A stretch of 64,000 nt of DNA from Gymnopus androsaceus JB14 (taxonomy: Eukaryota; Basidiomycota; Agaricomycetes; Agaricales; Omphalotaceae). Under the pieces are notes generated by a model. The model was given only the letters and a program-made list of their open reading frames with translations, was not told the origin of the DNA and searched no databases. Below are positions 1-11,592 of this stretch, piece by piece. Every line of letters starts with the position of its first letter. The first letter of the stretch is position 1. The DNA lies in NCBI GenBank assembly GCA_009733575.1, contig ML769395.1, forward strand, positions 374,987 through 438,986, written 5' to 3'. The position numbers and the translations under genes were made by a program.

Positions 1-2
1 TG

Positions 3-2177
3 GATAGCAGCTGGTCTAGAGTTTTCAGTAGAGCGTGCCCTTGTGGGCTCCGTATGTAGCTGTCCTGCGGCAGGCAAATCTCTTCCATGCGCAACGCTAC
101 GATTAGCGCCTTGTGCTGAAGCCGACGTCGAAACGGCTGGCACGAACTCCGATTGGAAGGGTACAGACGATCGACGTGTGGCATCGGTGAGGGAGGGATT
201 TTCACCATCAGAATGACGTCGTCGAGGTTCTGGGAAGCTAGAGGGAATATGAGAAGGGGCGGCGGCGGAGGACGACACAAGTATTTCGCTATTGCTCGCA
301 TTGGAATAAGAGGGTGTTGTATGTGGGTATGATCGACTGATGCGATGGGAAGAAGACGAGGACGTCCGACTCGGACCAAGGCTCATGCTGTCCTTCCTGA
401 TACGCTGCTGCTGAGGTACAGAGACTGCGGCAGGAGGAGCCAGAGGAGCAGATGCAGCAGTGGCCGGAAGCGGAGCATTGACCCGCTGAGGCTCGGTGCT
501 AGGCTGGCTATATATTCTCGGTGGCGAACTAGGATTGTGCGTGACCACTGGAGATCTGCGTGCTCCGACTGGTGTTTCATTGCTTTCACGACTAGTAGCA
601 GTACCACCTCGTGGTTCTCCGCTTGTGGATGATCGAGCTTCTCTAACGCCATGAGGCATCGGATAGCTCTGACCAGTAAAACTCGGGGTCGTTTCGAGTG
701 ACAATGCATCATTATTATGTTGGAGGATGGTTCCTCCTGACCCTGACGCAGCAACGACACGATCCAGAGACCCAGTCACCTGGAAGGAACTATAATCAGA
801 ACCGTTCAAAGTGGTACTCGACGGACTGGATGCCGAGGAATATCGAGATTGGGAGTGTGTGGGGACTAAGTTCGGCGCTTGGACCTGTGTTGAAACGGTC
901 GGACTTGAAGAGAACTGGGGCTCTGGCGAAGCGGAGAGGACAGAAGTGTATGTGGGATTGTGCTGTTCGTCTGGATTTGGGGATGGCTGTAAATACATAC
1001 TAGAGAACGGACGATTAAGCGGAGGTGCCTCTAGAATAGAGAACTCTGTGCTCTGGGATGAATTTGAGACGGACGAATGTAGATGAGGTGCTGATGCTGA
1101 ACCCCCCCTTGGATGTGGGACATTCACCTCATTTCCATTTCCAGGCTCTTCTGGTGCTTGGCCTGCAATAATAGCAGACGTTTCCGTTTCAGACTGCTGT
1201 GTCGATATAGCAGGAGCGGTTTTGGGGGATGGAATACCGCGATCAAAATCCATACTATGCTGGTTAAGCTGCACACCATTATAGAACATCAACGAGTCGC
1301 GGGGAGACCGTCCGCTAGCACTCGTAGAATTGGCAGATGTCGAGTAAATAGAATTTCGTGGCACATTGGATTCTGGATAGTAGTGCGAATATCCAGCATT
1401 TAGTGCAGTATTCATCCTCGCTAAATGATCAAATTCCGCATCAGAGTCGGCCAAAACATTCGTATCAGCGGAGTTCGATGGTGCTCTGGTGCGACTTCGT
1501 ATGAAATTGCTTGAATCCTGGGCCTGGCCGCTAGGATCACTTCTGGGCCTGGTGTCAGCTTGTCCGTTCTCGAACATTCCCCGCGTCTGTGCTTGGCGGC
1601 TTCCTGGTGATCCACTGGGAAAGGGAATTCTGTCCGTGCCCATGCTCGAACTAGATGGGTATGAGTTTGTCTGAGACTGAGTCGGTCTAGGTGTGTTTGT
1701 CCTCATGGAAGGAGTACTACGTCCATCTCTGTCCCGAGAATCGGACTGCCTCTGAGGAAAAGGACTTTGGGGTTCCAAAGTAACCGTGCTATCGGTAGAC
1801 AGTGCAGGGGAGAAGGTTGAAGGTGATGGTGATGGTGAGTATTCTGAATAAGCATCGGATGCTTCATAAATGTACATGTCGGTCGAAGTGCCTGGATAAA
1901 TAGAATAATTAGATTGAGACTGAGAGTGTCGTGGGGGCTCCTGCGACCGAGAAGCCGCGGTAGAGGCTGTATTATTACTACGTATGCCAAACTGGGCAGT
2001 AGGATTTTGCTGATACGAATGAGATGGCGGCGGTGGTGGACGCTGAGGGGGAGGATAAATATTGGCCGGAGTTCGCCAGTTTTGTTGTTGACTCCCTGTA
2101 GATCCGTTGAGTCTTTGAGAGAGGTCTACCTGACTCGGACGGTAACCAACATCGAAAGAGTCAAAGCGAGCCGACAT
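3..2177 (-). CDS. Ser/Pro-rich disordered protein, 5' part only
   Basis: One uninterrupted frame of 725 codons runs from an ATG at 2177 to the window edge, so the C-terminus is missing. It begins MSARFDSFDVGYRPSQVD and is low complexity throughout: runs of Ser, Pro, Gln and Thr, a PPPQRPPPPP stretch near residue 40, and SPSPSPS near residue 125. No signal peptide, membrane segment or catalytic motif is visible. Such a long open frame with consistent composition argues for a real gene. The role is unknown; long disordered N-termini like this occur in fungal signalling, polarity and transcription proteins, whose folded domain would lie beyond the edge. No intron is needed in the visible part. 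The start is the first good ATG; an upstream exon cannot be excluded. Confidence 0.8.
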   Translation of the reverse strand, partial: MSARFDSFDVGYRPSQVDLSQRLNGSTGSQQQNWRTPANIYPPPQRPPPPPSHSYQQNPTAQFGIRSNNTASTAASRSQEPPRHSQSQSNYSIYPGTSTDMYIYEASDAYSEYSPSPSPSTFSPALSTDSTVTLEPQSPFPQRQSDSRDRDGRSTPSMRTNTPRPTQSQTNSYPSSSSMGTDRIPFPSGSPGSRQAQTRGMFENGQADTRPRSDPSGQAQDSSNFIRSRTRAPSNSADTNVLADSDAEFDHLARMNTALNAGYSHYYPESNVPRNSIYSTSANSTSASGRSPRDSLMFYNGVQLNQHSMDFDRGIPSPKTAPAISTQQSETETSAIIAGQAPEEPGNGNEVNVPHPRGGSASAPHLHSSVSNSSQSTEFSILEAPPLNRPFSSMYLQPSPNPDEQHNPTYTSVLSASPEPQFSSSPTVSTQVQAPNLVPTHSQSRYSSASSPSSTTLNGSDYSSFQVTGSLDRVVAASGSGGTILQHNNDALSLETTPSFTGQSYPMPHGVREARSSTSGEPRGGTATSRESNETPVGARRSPVVTHNPSSPPRIYSQPSTEPQRVNAPLPATAASAPLAPPAAVSVPQQQRIRKDSMSLGPSRTSSSSSHRISRSYPHTTPSYSNASNSEILVSSSAAAPSHIPSSFPEPRRRHSDGENPSLTDATRRSSVPFQSEFVPAVSTSASAQGANRSVAHGRDLPAAGQLHTEPTRARSTENSRPAAI

Positions 2178-4372
2178 CACGGAGAATGGGTTTGGGTTGA
2201 AGGAAGAGAGTGTGGGACCTTTAAAGACACGAACACCTGAGACGCCTTTCGTTGGCCCCTGCATACCAAAGCTCTACATTGTAAATCTACAGTCGATAGG
2301 AGTGCGATGGATTATGGATCGAGTGAGCTGACCTTGATTCCTGGAACAGTTTGACTGTTCCTTGTAGAGAACATCATGAATCCTATCGTTCGCCCTCAAC
2401 GTTCGAATTGGGTCATATAAAGTGTTTTCAGGTATGGGGTGAAGCAGGCTGGTTGTAGAAGTGCAACGTCGGATAAAATACACCGATGCAATCATTCTCT
2501 CATCATCAATGCACACGTTCATTTCTGCAGGCCTTGTATCGACCTACTCACAGTGCAGGCAAAGGCCATGAGGCAACAAAGAACATTGCCAAATCGATTG
2601 ATCAGGAGCAAAATATGCTGGCAGTGGATGTATGGGACTATCCGTGCTGCACGGTACCGCGGGAAGGAGGGAGTGATGCGTTAATAACAGTAACTTGCAG
2701 CTGGAATGAATCGAGAAAGTACCGGGGAAAACGTTGGCAAAATTTAACCACGCGAAGTGTAAGCTCACCTTAATCACCGGAGAAAGAAACTCAGACTTGA
2801 TGAGCTGGAGTGAAATCTTTGATGTATATATGCAAATCTAACCCTCAAAGTCTGCCTAGCTGCCTGAGTGCAGGTGAGATGTAAGCAATAAGGGCAAGAC
2901 ACACCCGCAGGTTTAGTCAGCATGTCCGACCTTCAACGTGTTAATATAAAACGTCATTTTTGCTACTAGAGTGCTGAATGAGTCGCGTTTGTCGAAGCTT
3001 GAGACCTTCTAGTACGAAAGGATTAATAGGCTGTGACCATTAACGAGTCCCTTCTTAGCTTTATTCGTGAAACTTGAGATAAATTCTTCGAGTTGGCGGT
3101 CAAGCTGCCGCATTGACAATGGCCATCGACTAGGCTCTTTGCAGACGGCATAAGCTCGTAGCAATGTCATCGTGCATGAGGATTGCCATACTTGAATCGG
3201 CCACTAGATAAATTATAATCTAGCAGCGGATGTCGACGGAACGATTTCAAATGACTCTTCTAGAAAACGCAAGAAAAATTAGTGTACAATCTTAACAGAA
3301 GTTTGAGCATACCTGTAAACCTCATGATTATTGAAGAAGAGACAAAGCGTGGGCGCTAAAATAGACGCCAATGTTTGCACTTCGAGGCAACTTCGAGGAA
3401 GGTCCAGCAATGTTCAGATGCTTGCAACGGTAGTAAGAATACTTTTCGAAGCCATTTCTGACCGTATCCTTCAGGAAAGAGACCGAACTGCGTGGATTAT
3501 AAAAGTGAACGAGTAAAACTGGGAGCAGTTGGTAGAACCGCGTATACCCAGAGTGTTAATGACTTGCCACATGTACAATCCTATGTTTCCAGCATTGTAC
3601 CTTAGACACCGATCATTTCCTTCCTCTTAACATCATCAAGATTAATTTCTTCTACGTTCTCGTCCAAGAAACTCTTTGACGGCTGGCAGAATTTGGACGA
3701 CGTCGAAGGTAGTCACGGTAAAATGAGAAAACCGTACAAGTTGATAAAAATGAAGGACAGGCTTGATAGTTGAACGCCATGATGATGGTTAAAAGAACGC
3801 CTCTTGGCCGTGGTCTCGAAGTTCGAATCAGCCCACGGGTCCAAGCACTGAATATCATCGTTAAAACCACCAGCTAAAGATGCAATTCTGTTCTCGGCAC
3901 ATCTTCACTTTTTTTGGTAAAGCAAGGACTGTGTATATATGAAACTACACGAAAGTCACGAAAAAATGTATCTTAAGCAACCATAAGATTAGCAAATTCA
4001 TTCATCTTCATTACTTCGAGATGTTAACACTGACACCAAAGTCATGGCTGTAGCATATACTTATGCTTTGCAGTCGAGGAGCAAGCATTGGCCTGGGTAT
4101 CTCCCATTGCAATACTCGTAAGGTCGACAAGGCTGGTTTCATTCGACTACGAAACTGAGAGAAGTTTGTGGAGGCTAACAAGGAGCTAGTGAAACAGAAT
4201 TGAGGTACTCGAGACCGTACACTTCCTCGCATATAAATTTGCGTGCATGTTCCTGGATAAATCCGAAATCAAAATTCGAAACTAATATACACAGATTTCG
4301 TTGCACATGGATGGAGCTTCGGAGAAGATCAGGGAAAGTAATGTCGCAGATGTGTCATAGATTAGTTCTGAG
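2178..4372. other. intergenic, no gene recognised
   Basis: About 2.2 kb between two minus-strand genes. Only short open frames occur (longest about 95 codons), with no coherent splice pattern or family resemblance. The left part should hold the promoter of the Ser/Pro-rich gene. Nothing else is supported. Confidence 0.6.
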
Positions 4373-5359
4373 CTATTTCGCAGTGCTAGCCTTGAGCTCC
4401 TCTCGCGCCTTTGCAAATCGGGATGAGAATCTCTCCGTGAGGTATGCCTATCAGCGAACATTAAACAAAGTAAATGATCGCAAGTAGAGAGTTCTACTAA
4501 CCTCATCAAAGGTAGCCTTGAACGAATCTCTTGCTTTCAAATCCGCCCAATATTTCCTCCATCTCTCGAACCGACTATCCGTTTGCAGGGTCTCCCAAAC
4601 CTTCTTTCCTTCACCCTCAGGGTACCCTCCAAAGTCGTTCTTCAACACAATCTCCATCCGGCCAAAGAAGGGAGCAACGGCAAGATCGGCAATGGTAACA
4701 GAAGAACCATCTCCAATAGCGAAACCCTTCGGAGCCAAAAGAGCTTGCACATGTTCAATCGCAGACAAAAGGGCGTCGCCGCTGGCATCTTTACCACTTT
4801 GGAAAGCAAAGCTTACAGGAGAAAACTTGGTTGAGAAGGCGTCAATGAAGAAGCGAGTTTGAGCTCGAAGGACCGGATCCTTGGGTAGAAGAGAGCTGTC
4901 GGGAAAGAGGTCCGCAACGAACTCAAGTAGAACAAGGGACTCGGCGATTTTCGTGGACGAAGGTGAGGGTTGGTCCCCAGGGACTTTGGGGCCTCCGTAG
5001 GCAATAGCAGGAACCTTTGTAACATGAGTAACGACTTGAAAGTAGTTTTAGTGCACACTGCTACACACCTTACTGGCGGGGTTGATCTTGGGCTGGTACC
5101 ATTGAGGCTTGTTCTGAAGATCAATCTCGTATCTTTCAAAATCTACATCTTTCTTCAGCCCAGTCTCCGCGAGAGCTAACTCCACCTGCGAGTTTAACAT
5201 TCAATTTTCTCATCGTAGCAAAAAAAGTTGGAAGCATGTACCCTTTGCGCATAAGGGCAGACCTAGGACTGGCATTAGATTGCTGCTTATTCCGTATACT
5301 ATGATATCTCTGTGGCCTACCTTTGCAGTGTAAAGAACAAGAGGTTCAGCTAAAGCCAT
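4373..5359 (-). CDS. omega-class-like glutathione transferase
   Basis: Five exons: 5321-5359, 5242-5262, 5069-5185, 4502-5014 and 4373-4447. All introns are GT-AG and phase 0, giving 254 residues. The N-terminal thioredoxin-like half reads LYTAK, VCPYAQR, VELALAETGL across the first three exons. CPYAQR is the active-site motif of omega-type enzymes, where cysteine rather than Tyr/Ser acts on glutathione. KVPAI and STKIAES follow, matching the cis-Pro and glutathione-binding Ser region. The C-terminal helical half has the usual LxxADLAxAPFxxR-like segment (TIADLAVAPFFGR). Expected role: cytosolic thiol transferase, deglutathionylation or dehydroascorbate reduction. Skipping exon 2 keeps the frame but removes the catalytic Cys. 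A degraded second copy lies at 48068-48460. No signal peptide. Confidence 0.9.
5242..5262 (-). other. 21-base microexon encoding the GST catalytic motif
   Basis: Exon 2 of the glutathione transferase encodes VCPYAQR. It is bounded by AG upstream and GTAC downstream, and both neighbouring exons are in phase 0. Without it the first and third exons still join in frame, so an automatic gene model could easily miss it. Confidence 0.85.
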
Positions 5360-5626
5360 GGTAAGGGAAAGTAACTGACGTACCTGATCCAACCTGTTCT
5401 TTTATAGCCTCTGGGGCCTGGCTGAGTAAGAGTCTTCAATGCAATTGCGCGCCATGATAACGCGAGATGGGAGACGGGTTCTCATGTACTTACTCAGCCT
5501 TAAATAGCGCGTGTGAAAGCAACTGACTCAGCCTTAAAACTTTTTAAAAACGATCTCTCTGCGTAACGAGAGCTAAAATATTATAGAATGTCCAAGATGA
5601 TTGTAATCGTCAATAAAGTCCAATCG

Positions 5627-8558
5627 TTAAAAAGAGGCCTGCCCAGCAAGGCATCTATCAATCGCGGCGTGGATCATGGCTTTTCTCGTCCACGCCTGCT
5701 GTACATCCAGACGCTTCATCCGACCGATCCCTGTCAAGCATAGAGCTGGGATCCACCACGTCAGAATCCAACATAGACCGACCCATCTACAGCGTACCGA
5801 ACTCTCCCTAATCACTTCCGCAGTCTCGCCTTGGTCTCGCCTTCTTGGATTTCCCCCCGCTAGAATATCTTTGTTCGCCTTATCCGCATTCTGGAACATA
5901 TTCCTCGAGGGGACGTATACTTCTGACCCGACATGCGATGTGGATTGGTCTCGCTGACGGGAGGGGTCAAAGATATCACTGGTTTCCCCGTCAAATTAGT
6001 GGACTTGGAACGGGGACGTATTGGCGATGAGAGGAAGCTGTTGGTTCAACGAGTTGTCGCTGTGCCCGGCAGTCCAGGAAGCTTCACCCTCAGCATTCGG
6101 GTATGAGTAGGGCGCGTAAGGATCGCCAGCGTCCTCGGCCTGTCGGAAACGGATGCGTTCTTGATCCTCGACATCTCTGGAGCGGAGTTGGTCTTCAAGG
6201 AGATGAAAGGTCGCTTGAGAGAGAAAAACCTGGGAGATAAATGAATGAATGAAATAGGAGGTAGTGAAACAGAAGAACTGACCTTGTTTTGGCCGAGGAC
6301 AATATCATTTTCATGCAACCCAAGGGCCGACTTTGCGTGTCCGACTATCGCCCTCTCATCCACGCCAGTAACGCCAGCCTCCTCAAGACCATTTTTATAC
6401 CTGTCACAAAACTCTGCCGGTAGCATGTTCACCTCAAACACATTCCCATACCTTGTCACAATCTCCGTCAGACCCAAACTTCTTACTTGACCCTTAACGC
6501 TCCTTCCTTCAAGCTGGCTTGGCAGTTGTGAGTCGTTGGGGTTGATGCAAAGACGTGCCAAGATTGAGTATCATCAAGTGTTTCGAAGAGCGTGTCTAAG
6601 GCGAGACGAAATTCGTCTGCGACGGTTTCCACAGAGCCGGAGGTGCTCTCTACAACTTCAGTGTCATCTTCCTCGGTCGCCGTTCGTTTGGTTCTCTTTC
6701 GCCGGGTCGACGGCGCTCGCATGGGCTTCAATTTATGCTGAGCAGCGATGATAGTTATCTCGTTTCGAGGGTGAACCATTGTAGCGATCTGTTTCTCGCC
6801 AAAAAGACCCTTTACGAAGGGATTTTTAGAACCAGTGTCCTCTATGCCCTCAACACCTCGCAAGAGATTGACGAAATCCGAATTCAGCGCTGCCTGGTTC
6901 CGCTCGATGAACTTTTCGGAGGAGTAGGTGACTACACCGTTAAAGTGGATGACGGTAAACGTAGGGAAGCCCGAGCGATCAATGGTTCCAGCATTGAAAG
7001 ACGAATGGTCAACGCTTCTGGAATGCCTCAACCATTGTAAGATTGGTCTTCTTCGGGTGAAGACTAGCCTGATCGTCCATGATGTGAGTAAGACCACCAG
7101 GCTTGTTCTGGAGGAACCGGAGACACTCTGTGTTGTCGAAGTACTGCACGGCAAGAACAACTTGAAAGTGAGAGATACCCTCAATTCCGTATTCGTGAAT
7201 ATGGGAATCGAAAAGACGTCTCTGAGTCCAGTGATGAAGCCTTTCGTTGGCAAAGTTGATGCAGAATTGGTCGAGGGAGTGGGGACTGGGAAGTCATATT
7301 CTGAGGACCGGGGAGGTCAAAGAGACAAATAAATGTAGAAAGTTCATTCTTGCACAACCGCTGGTTGATATGTTCGTTGAGCCAAGAGAATAGAAGAGAG
7401 TAGAGAGCCTTAGCAAGCTCGTCTCGGTTTTCCGAAGCACCCTCTGGATCCAGGAAGATGGTGCACATTTCCTTCTTCACCATCTTTGAGTGGCACGCCA
7501 ATGATTGCTCTAGGTGACTGGGATGGACTCCAAGAAAGTCTGCAACGAATGCGCAAACATCGGTATTACGCACGACGGCAGCGTCTTCATCCCGGTTGCG
7601 ATCGATAATAAAGTCGAGGTTTCCAAGGTGGAGGATGGCAGCGAGAAGCTGACAGGTCTGTGCAACGTGCCTCTTTGAAAGACCAATGGTCTGTAGAGCG
7701 ATCTTGAGAACCATCATCCTTCCGCCCGGGTCTCGGTATGTCATTCCGCTGACCGTCGATAGACAGTCTTTTCAGTGAGATGAAGATGCTGTTTCTCCTC
7801 AGGAGACGCACCGGCGACGAGATTATAGAATATGTGAAATTTCTCTCGCCGCTAGGGGCACCAACAACTCGGTTATGTTCGAGGTGGTACTCGAGTCTTG
7901 CGACCTGTCAATCGGCCTCGCTCACTGAAATTTAGCTCGGTATACTTTCCAAAGCGAGACGCATTCGGATTGAAGAGTGTCTAGGCGTTACTGAACGATT
8001 CAAGGACATATGCGGCGGCAGGGAGCTAGTTTGCGAGTTTCGAGCCCTTTTTACCAAGGCTAGACACGGAAAGTTCAAGGATGGATTTTATTGCTAATCG
8101 CCTGGACTCGGATTTGCCAGAGGCTATTTCACCACTGAAATAGTCTTAGAGAAAACGCTTGGAAAGGGAATATGGAACAACTTACCTAAAAATAATACTC
8201 TGGTCCTGCGTTGTCCTTTTCATGTGGTAATAGACGTTATTTGCCAGCTGCAAGATATGTGGTGGCAGTAGCTCTTTGGGAAAGCTAGTTTTTCGATATT
8301 CTGCGGCATATTTCTGGAAAACATCGTCTGCGTTGGATGCGACGAATTTGTGAGGATTTAAGGCGACTAAGGCTGAAGTTCCAACATTTGTGTTCGAATA
8401 CATGCCACCAGGACATCGGAGGAGACCCTAGATGACTTTGAGAGATCGGTGACAGCTTCAAGACGCTGGTAAATGGTCGACTGTCGGTTCATGGGCGAAG
8501 TTAAGAGAGCGGAGCTGGACCCAGCGAGCTCCATAATTATAATACTCATAGATACCAA
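5627..8558 (-). pseudogene. chitin synthase with myosin motor domain, truncated and frameshifted
   Basis: The family (class V/VII) joins an N-terminal myosin-like motor to a membrane-bound chitin synthase. Motor pieces appear in order: an N-terminal SSDVLVACIR near 8420; TSALVALNPHKFVASNADD at 8403-8182; the P-loop remnant GKSESRRLAIKSILELSV near 8110; GLSKRHVAQTCQLLAAILHLG with DLPGPQNMTS at 7744-7300; and INPNDSQLPSQLEGRSVKGQ near 6540. Then RWVGLCWILTWWIPALCLTGIGRMKR near 5790-5710 marks the first membrane region after the motor. The pieces lie in different frames. In-frame stops occur after LGKKGSKLAN, after ESFSNA and near 5995, and single-base shifts occur near 8400, 7890, 7840 and 7060. 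The sequence ends at about 5627, before the catalytic domain. It cannot make a working enzyme. Confidence 0.88.
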
Positions 8559-9616
8559 GATAGATCGGACGGATATAAACTACAGCACGTCGCAAGCGCA
8601 GCAGAAAGTGGAAGGGTGAGTGTAGCGTCAGTGCGCTTTCGGGATTTTCTTTTAGGGCGCTAAGCCTCGTTAGTAAGCGCCGGCCTGTCCTGCTTCTACT
8701 TATTACTTGAATGAATCCTGATATTATCTGCTGTTCTGCTACAAGTGCATATAAGACCGTGCATACTCTCCCCTTCTCCAGTGAATCCTGAGACTATCTG
8801 CTGTTCTGCTAGAAATGTTCACTTGGTCTTTATCATATAGGACTAGCGCACGCTCCTCTCCTCAAAGCTGTATCGTGCTACCCAGAGTTTCATGCATTTG
8901 GACTTAGCCAAAATAAATAAATAGATACAAGAGGATTATTGGGAACCTCTACATCTGAATTTTACTATGTCTAGCATTTGCTATTTAACAGTATTTAACC
9001 TTGCAGAAGTACGTCAGCCCGATTTCAAGATAGAAAGCTGATGATTGGTACGACGAGGCGAAGCTGAGAGCTCTGTAAGTAAATTTTATTATAAATAGCT
9101 TGCCTTCAAATGAAATCGAGAAAGTGAGGTATGTGGAGCACGGGGCCCGCCCTGCATGCTGGACATCGCCTCGCCACCTCAGCATAGCGATTCTTCTCAA
9201 GTTAGTTTCTGTTGGGTACGCATTATACACCATGTTCAACAAAATACCCAAGACGCAGATTACCAAAGGCGAAGAGCTGTATAAAGCTTCGAATTAACAA
9301 CTAGGTATTTACTTTTATTCCTTTTTTTGTGCCAATTTTGAGGGTGCATACGTCCTCCTTGATGGCGGCAATAGCGATTGCAAATTGCAAATCTCATTTT
9401 CCCTATCGCATAAAACAAGTATCGATTAGAGTTTATCTCTTCTTTTCCCTTTACGAGCTGGTCTCGTCTTGTTGCAAGCAGGTCTTGCAAACGCGAACCC
9501 AAGTAGGGACCGACGCTAAAGCACCTCACTCATAGGCCATCTTCTTATCCTCTATCATCCCTCCCTCATCCCTCGACTCATATTGGACGCGGGCTTAGTC
9601 GATCGAGCCATAGATA
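8559..9616. other. intergenic, no gene recognised
   Basis: About 1 kb upstream of both neighbours. Apart from an imperfect direct repeat near 8713-8817 I see only short open frames without family resemblance. The right end should contain the promoter of the secreted repeat protein. Confidence 0.55.
8713..8817. repeat. 35-base imperfect direct repeat, two copies
   Basis: Copies at 8713-8747 and 8783-8817 match at 31 of 35 positions and start 70 bases apart. Both contain TATCTGCTGTTCTGCTA. Function unknown. Confidence 0.75.
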
Positions 9617-10720
9617 ATGAAGTGCCCTACCACCGCTGCATCCATCATTCTTTTTACCGCCCTCGCCTCGTTAACACTACACTCCTACGCGGCTGCGATT
9701 CCACACACTCTATCACCATCGTCAGTACCCATTGAGTGAGTATTCATCATGCCCGTTTCTATATATCTCTCCTCATGTGTATTTGGCTCTATTCTACACG
9801 CTAGTGTTCGCTACTCTGCTCCTAGTTCATATGTGGAAGCGCGCGCGTCACAGAAATTGCAGAAATTGGTACAAAAAGCTAAAGAAAAAACGAGTAAAGT
9901 AACAGCTGCCATTAGTAAGCCCAAGATATTCAGCAAGGGAGGCAAAGGGACTTCGTCTAAAGTCCAAGAGACCTCCCACACCGAAGAAGTCTCTCATAAA
10001 CCGCCCAAGGAGCCGCCGCACCGAGAAGGAGTCATTCATCAAGGCATCCAGACGACGCCTACCGCTTCCGAGAAATCCCGGACGTCCCTCGAGGAAACGT
10101 CCAAAGAACCAGAGAGGAAGGATGCAGGAACCCAGACAGATTTTCCTTCTGATGATGAAGAAGAACTTAAGGAGACAAATTCTTCCCATGGCAGCTCGGA
10201 GAAGGCGGGGAAGGCTTCCAGCTCGAAGGAGTCTCCAGAGAAGACATCTAGCTCGAAGGAGTCTTCAGTGAAGTCTCCCGAAGATAAAGACAAGGAGCCT
10301 CCAGTGAAGTCTCCCGAGGATAAAGACAAGGAGCCTCCAGTGAAGTCTCCCGAGGATAAAGACAAGGAGTCTCCAGTGAAGTCAACTCTCCATAAGTCAT
10401 CCACATCTCAGTCCAGTAACAGCTTTCTTCAGGTGCCGAGCCACCAGGACTACAAAGCAGCAGCTAAAGACAAAAGCGAAACTGGCTCTATCGAGTCTTT
10501 CCAAACTGCTAAAAGCTTCGTTACTGCTGACACCAAACACATTTCCACCGATAGTATTGGTTCTCCTCGCAAACATCGAGGATCTGTCTCTAGTGTGGGT
10601 ACTACTAGGACCCGTGTTAGTACCGATGGTGCTGGATCGAAGCCCATTAACGCGGTGAATTTGGCAATAGGGCAAGTTGCAACAGGGGCTATGGGAGCGA
10701 TGCCCCCTGGTCATCATTGA
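9617..10720 (+). CDS. secreted low-complexity protein with a 12-residue tandem repeat
   Basis: Exon 1 is 9617-9735 and exon 2 is 9805-10720. The intron 9736-9804 has GTGAGT and CTAG ends, and the product is 344 residues. The N-terminus has a Lys, a hydrophobic core (ASIILFTALASLTL) and AAA, a typical signal peptide. The body is charged and Ser/Lys/Glu-rich, with three copies of PVKSPEDKDKEP encoded by identical-length 36-base units at 10268-10303, 10304-10339 and 10340-10375. They are preceded by two SSSKES units. The C-terminus is Ser/Thr-rich and ends AMGAMPPGHH. No Cys pairs, enzyme motif or GPI signal is evident. Likely a disordered wall or matrix protein, or a small-protein effector-like secretion; not recognised further. 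A plausible 3' UTR intron lies at 10770-10835 (GTAAGT, CTAAC, TTAG). Confidence 0.8.
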
Positions 10721-11084
10721 AGATATGCAGATTGTATGCAGACGTCGCGTTGACGGACAGGGTATTCGTGTAAGTTTCATACTTTGCAACAACAGACCAT
10801 TACTAACTAACGATGCGCGCTTTTCTGACAATTAGCAAGCGCGTCAACATTTGCTGCCTGGGATATGCATGTACTCGCTTGTCGACCCTTGGGGAATGGG
10901 ATAATCAATGTAATGATGTATAAATATTTACTCGTACCATAAATTGTACAGTACCAAGTTGTGCGATAGAGATCTAGCTTGGAAGCTTGAGCCTTGAAGT
11001 TTTGATTTCGTTCGACTTTGCACGCGAGTTCCTGATATGCTCCTCACGATCTTGAATTTGAATGAGCGCAAGCGAAGATACAGA

Positions 11085-11592
11085 CTACGGGTCTGTTGAG
11101 CCCAATAACCGACGAAAAATAAAACAGGTACACCTACCTAAAGGACTCATACCGCGGTTTCTAACTGCTTCAATGTGACACTTCGCTGCCAGCTCGACCA
11201 AACTCCTCGTCCTCTTTGCGCTGGTCAGAATTATACCATCGTTGTACACGTTGACGATACGGTGAAAGCTTGAAAGAAAGATTGTCACAACAAGCAGAAG
11301 TAGATCGCTCGTGAACCGGAAATTATCTTTGCGGTACAAGGCGCCGAGCACCGAAGCCAAACCACACAGATCCTCCCATGCCCAACCCAGTCAATTCTCC
11401 CAGTGCTATGGCGGGGAGGAAGGAAGAAGGGATTTCGAGGAGTATCTGGTATATAGCAGTACGAGAAGCAGAAGGGCGCCAAGAGGATGAGGAAGCCATC
11501 GTGTGAGAAAGGGAAGATGGATAGGCATTGAGCAGGCATAGGAGAAAGACAGTGAAGCAGTAGAATCGGATGGTCAAGGAGATAGGATCCAA
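11085..11592 (-). pseudogene. hypothetical gene X (uncertain, probably frameshifted)
   Basis: Two overlapping frames together look like one protein. The first has a hydrophobic segment (RFYCFTVFLLCLLNAYPSS) and SSSSWRPSASRTAIY, and stops after GARRLVPQR near 11323. The second, starting near 11360 in another frame, has a second hydrophobic stretch (LLLLVVTIFLSS) and runs to 11085. A single frameshift around 11350, or a small intron, would join them. Part of this region recurs at 16950-17150 and 27600-27800, fused there to hydrophobin sequence. No family recognised; it may not be a gene. Confidence 0.35.

Noticed and set aside
3009..3022. AGTACGAAAGGA resembles the sarcin-ricin loop of large-subunit rRNA
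   Set aside because: Only about a dozen bases match and the surrounding sequence is not rRNA-like; most likely chance.
10039..10404. Minus-strand frame with repeated LSLSSGDFTGGS
   Set aside because: It is the antisense reading of the 36-base repeat in the secreted protein gene.
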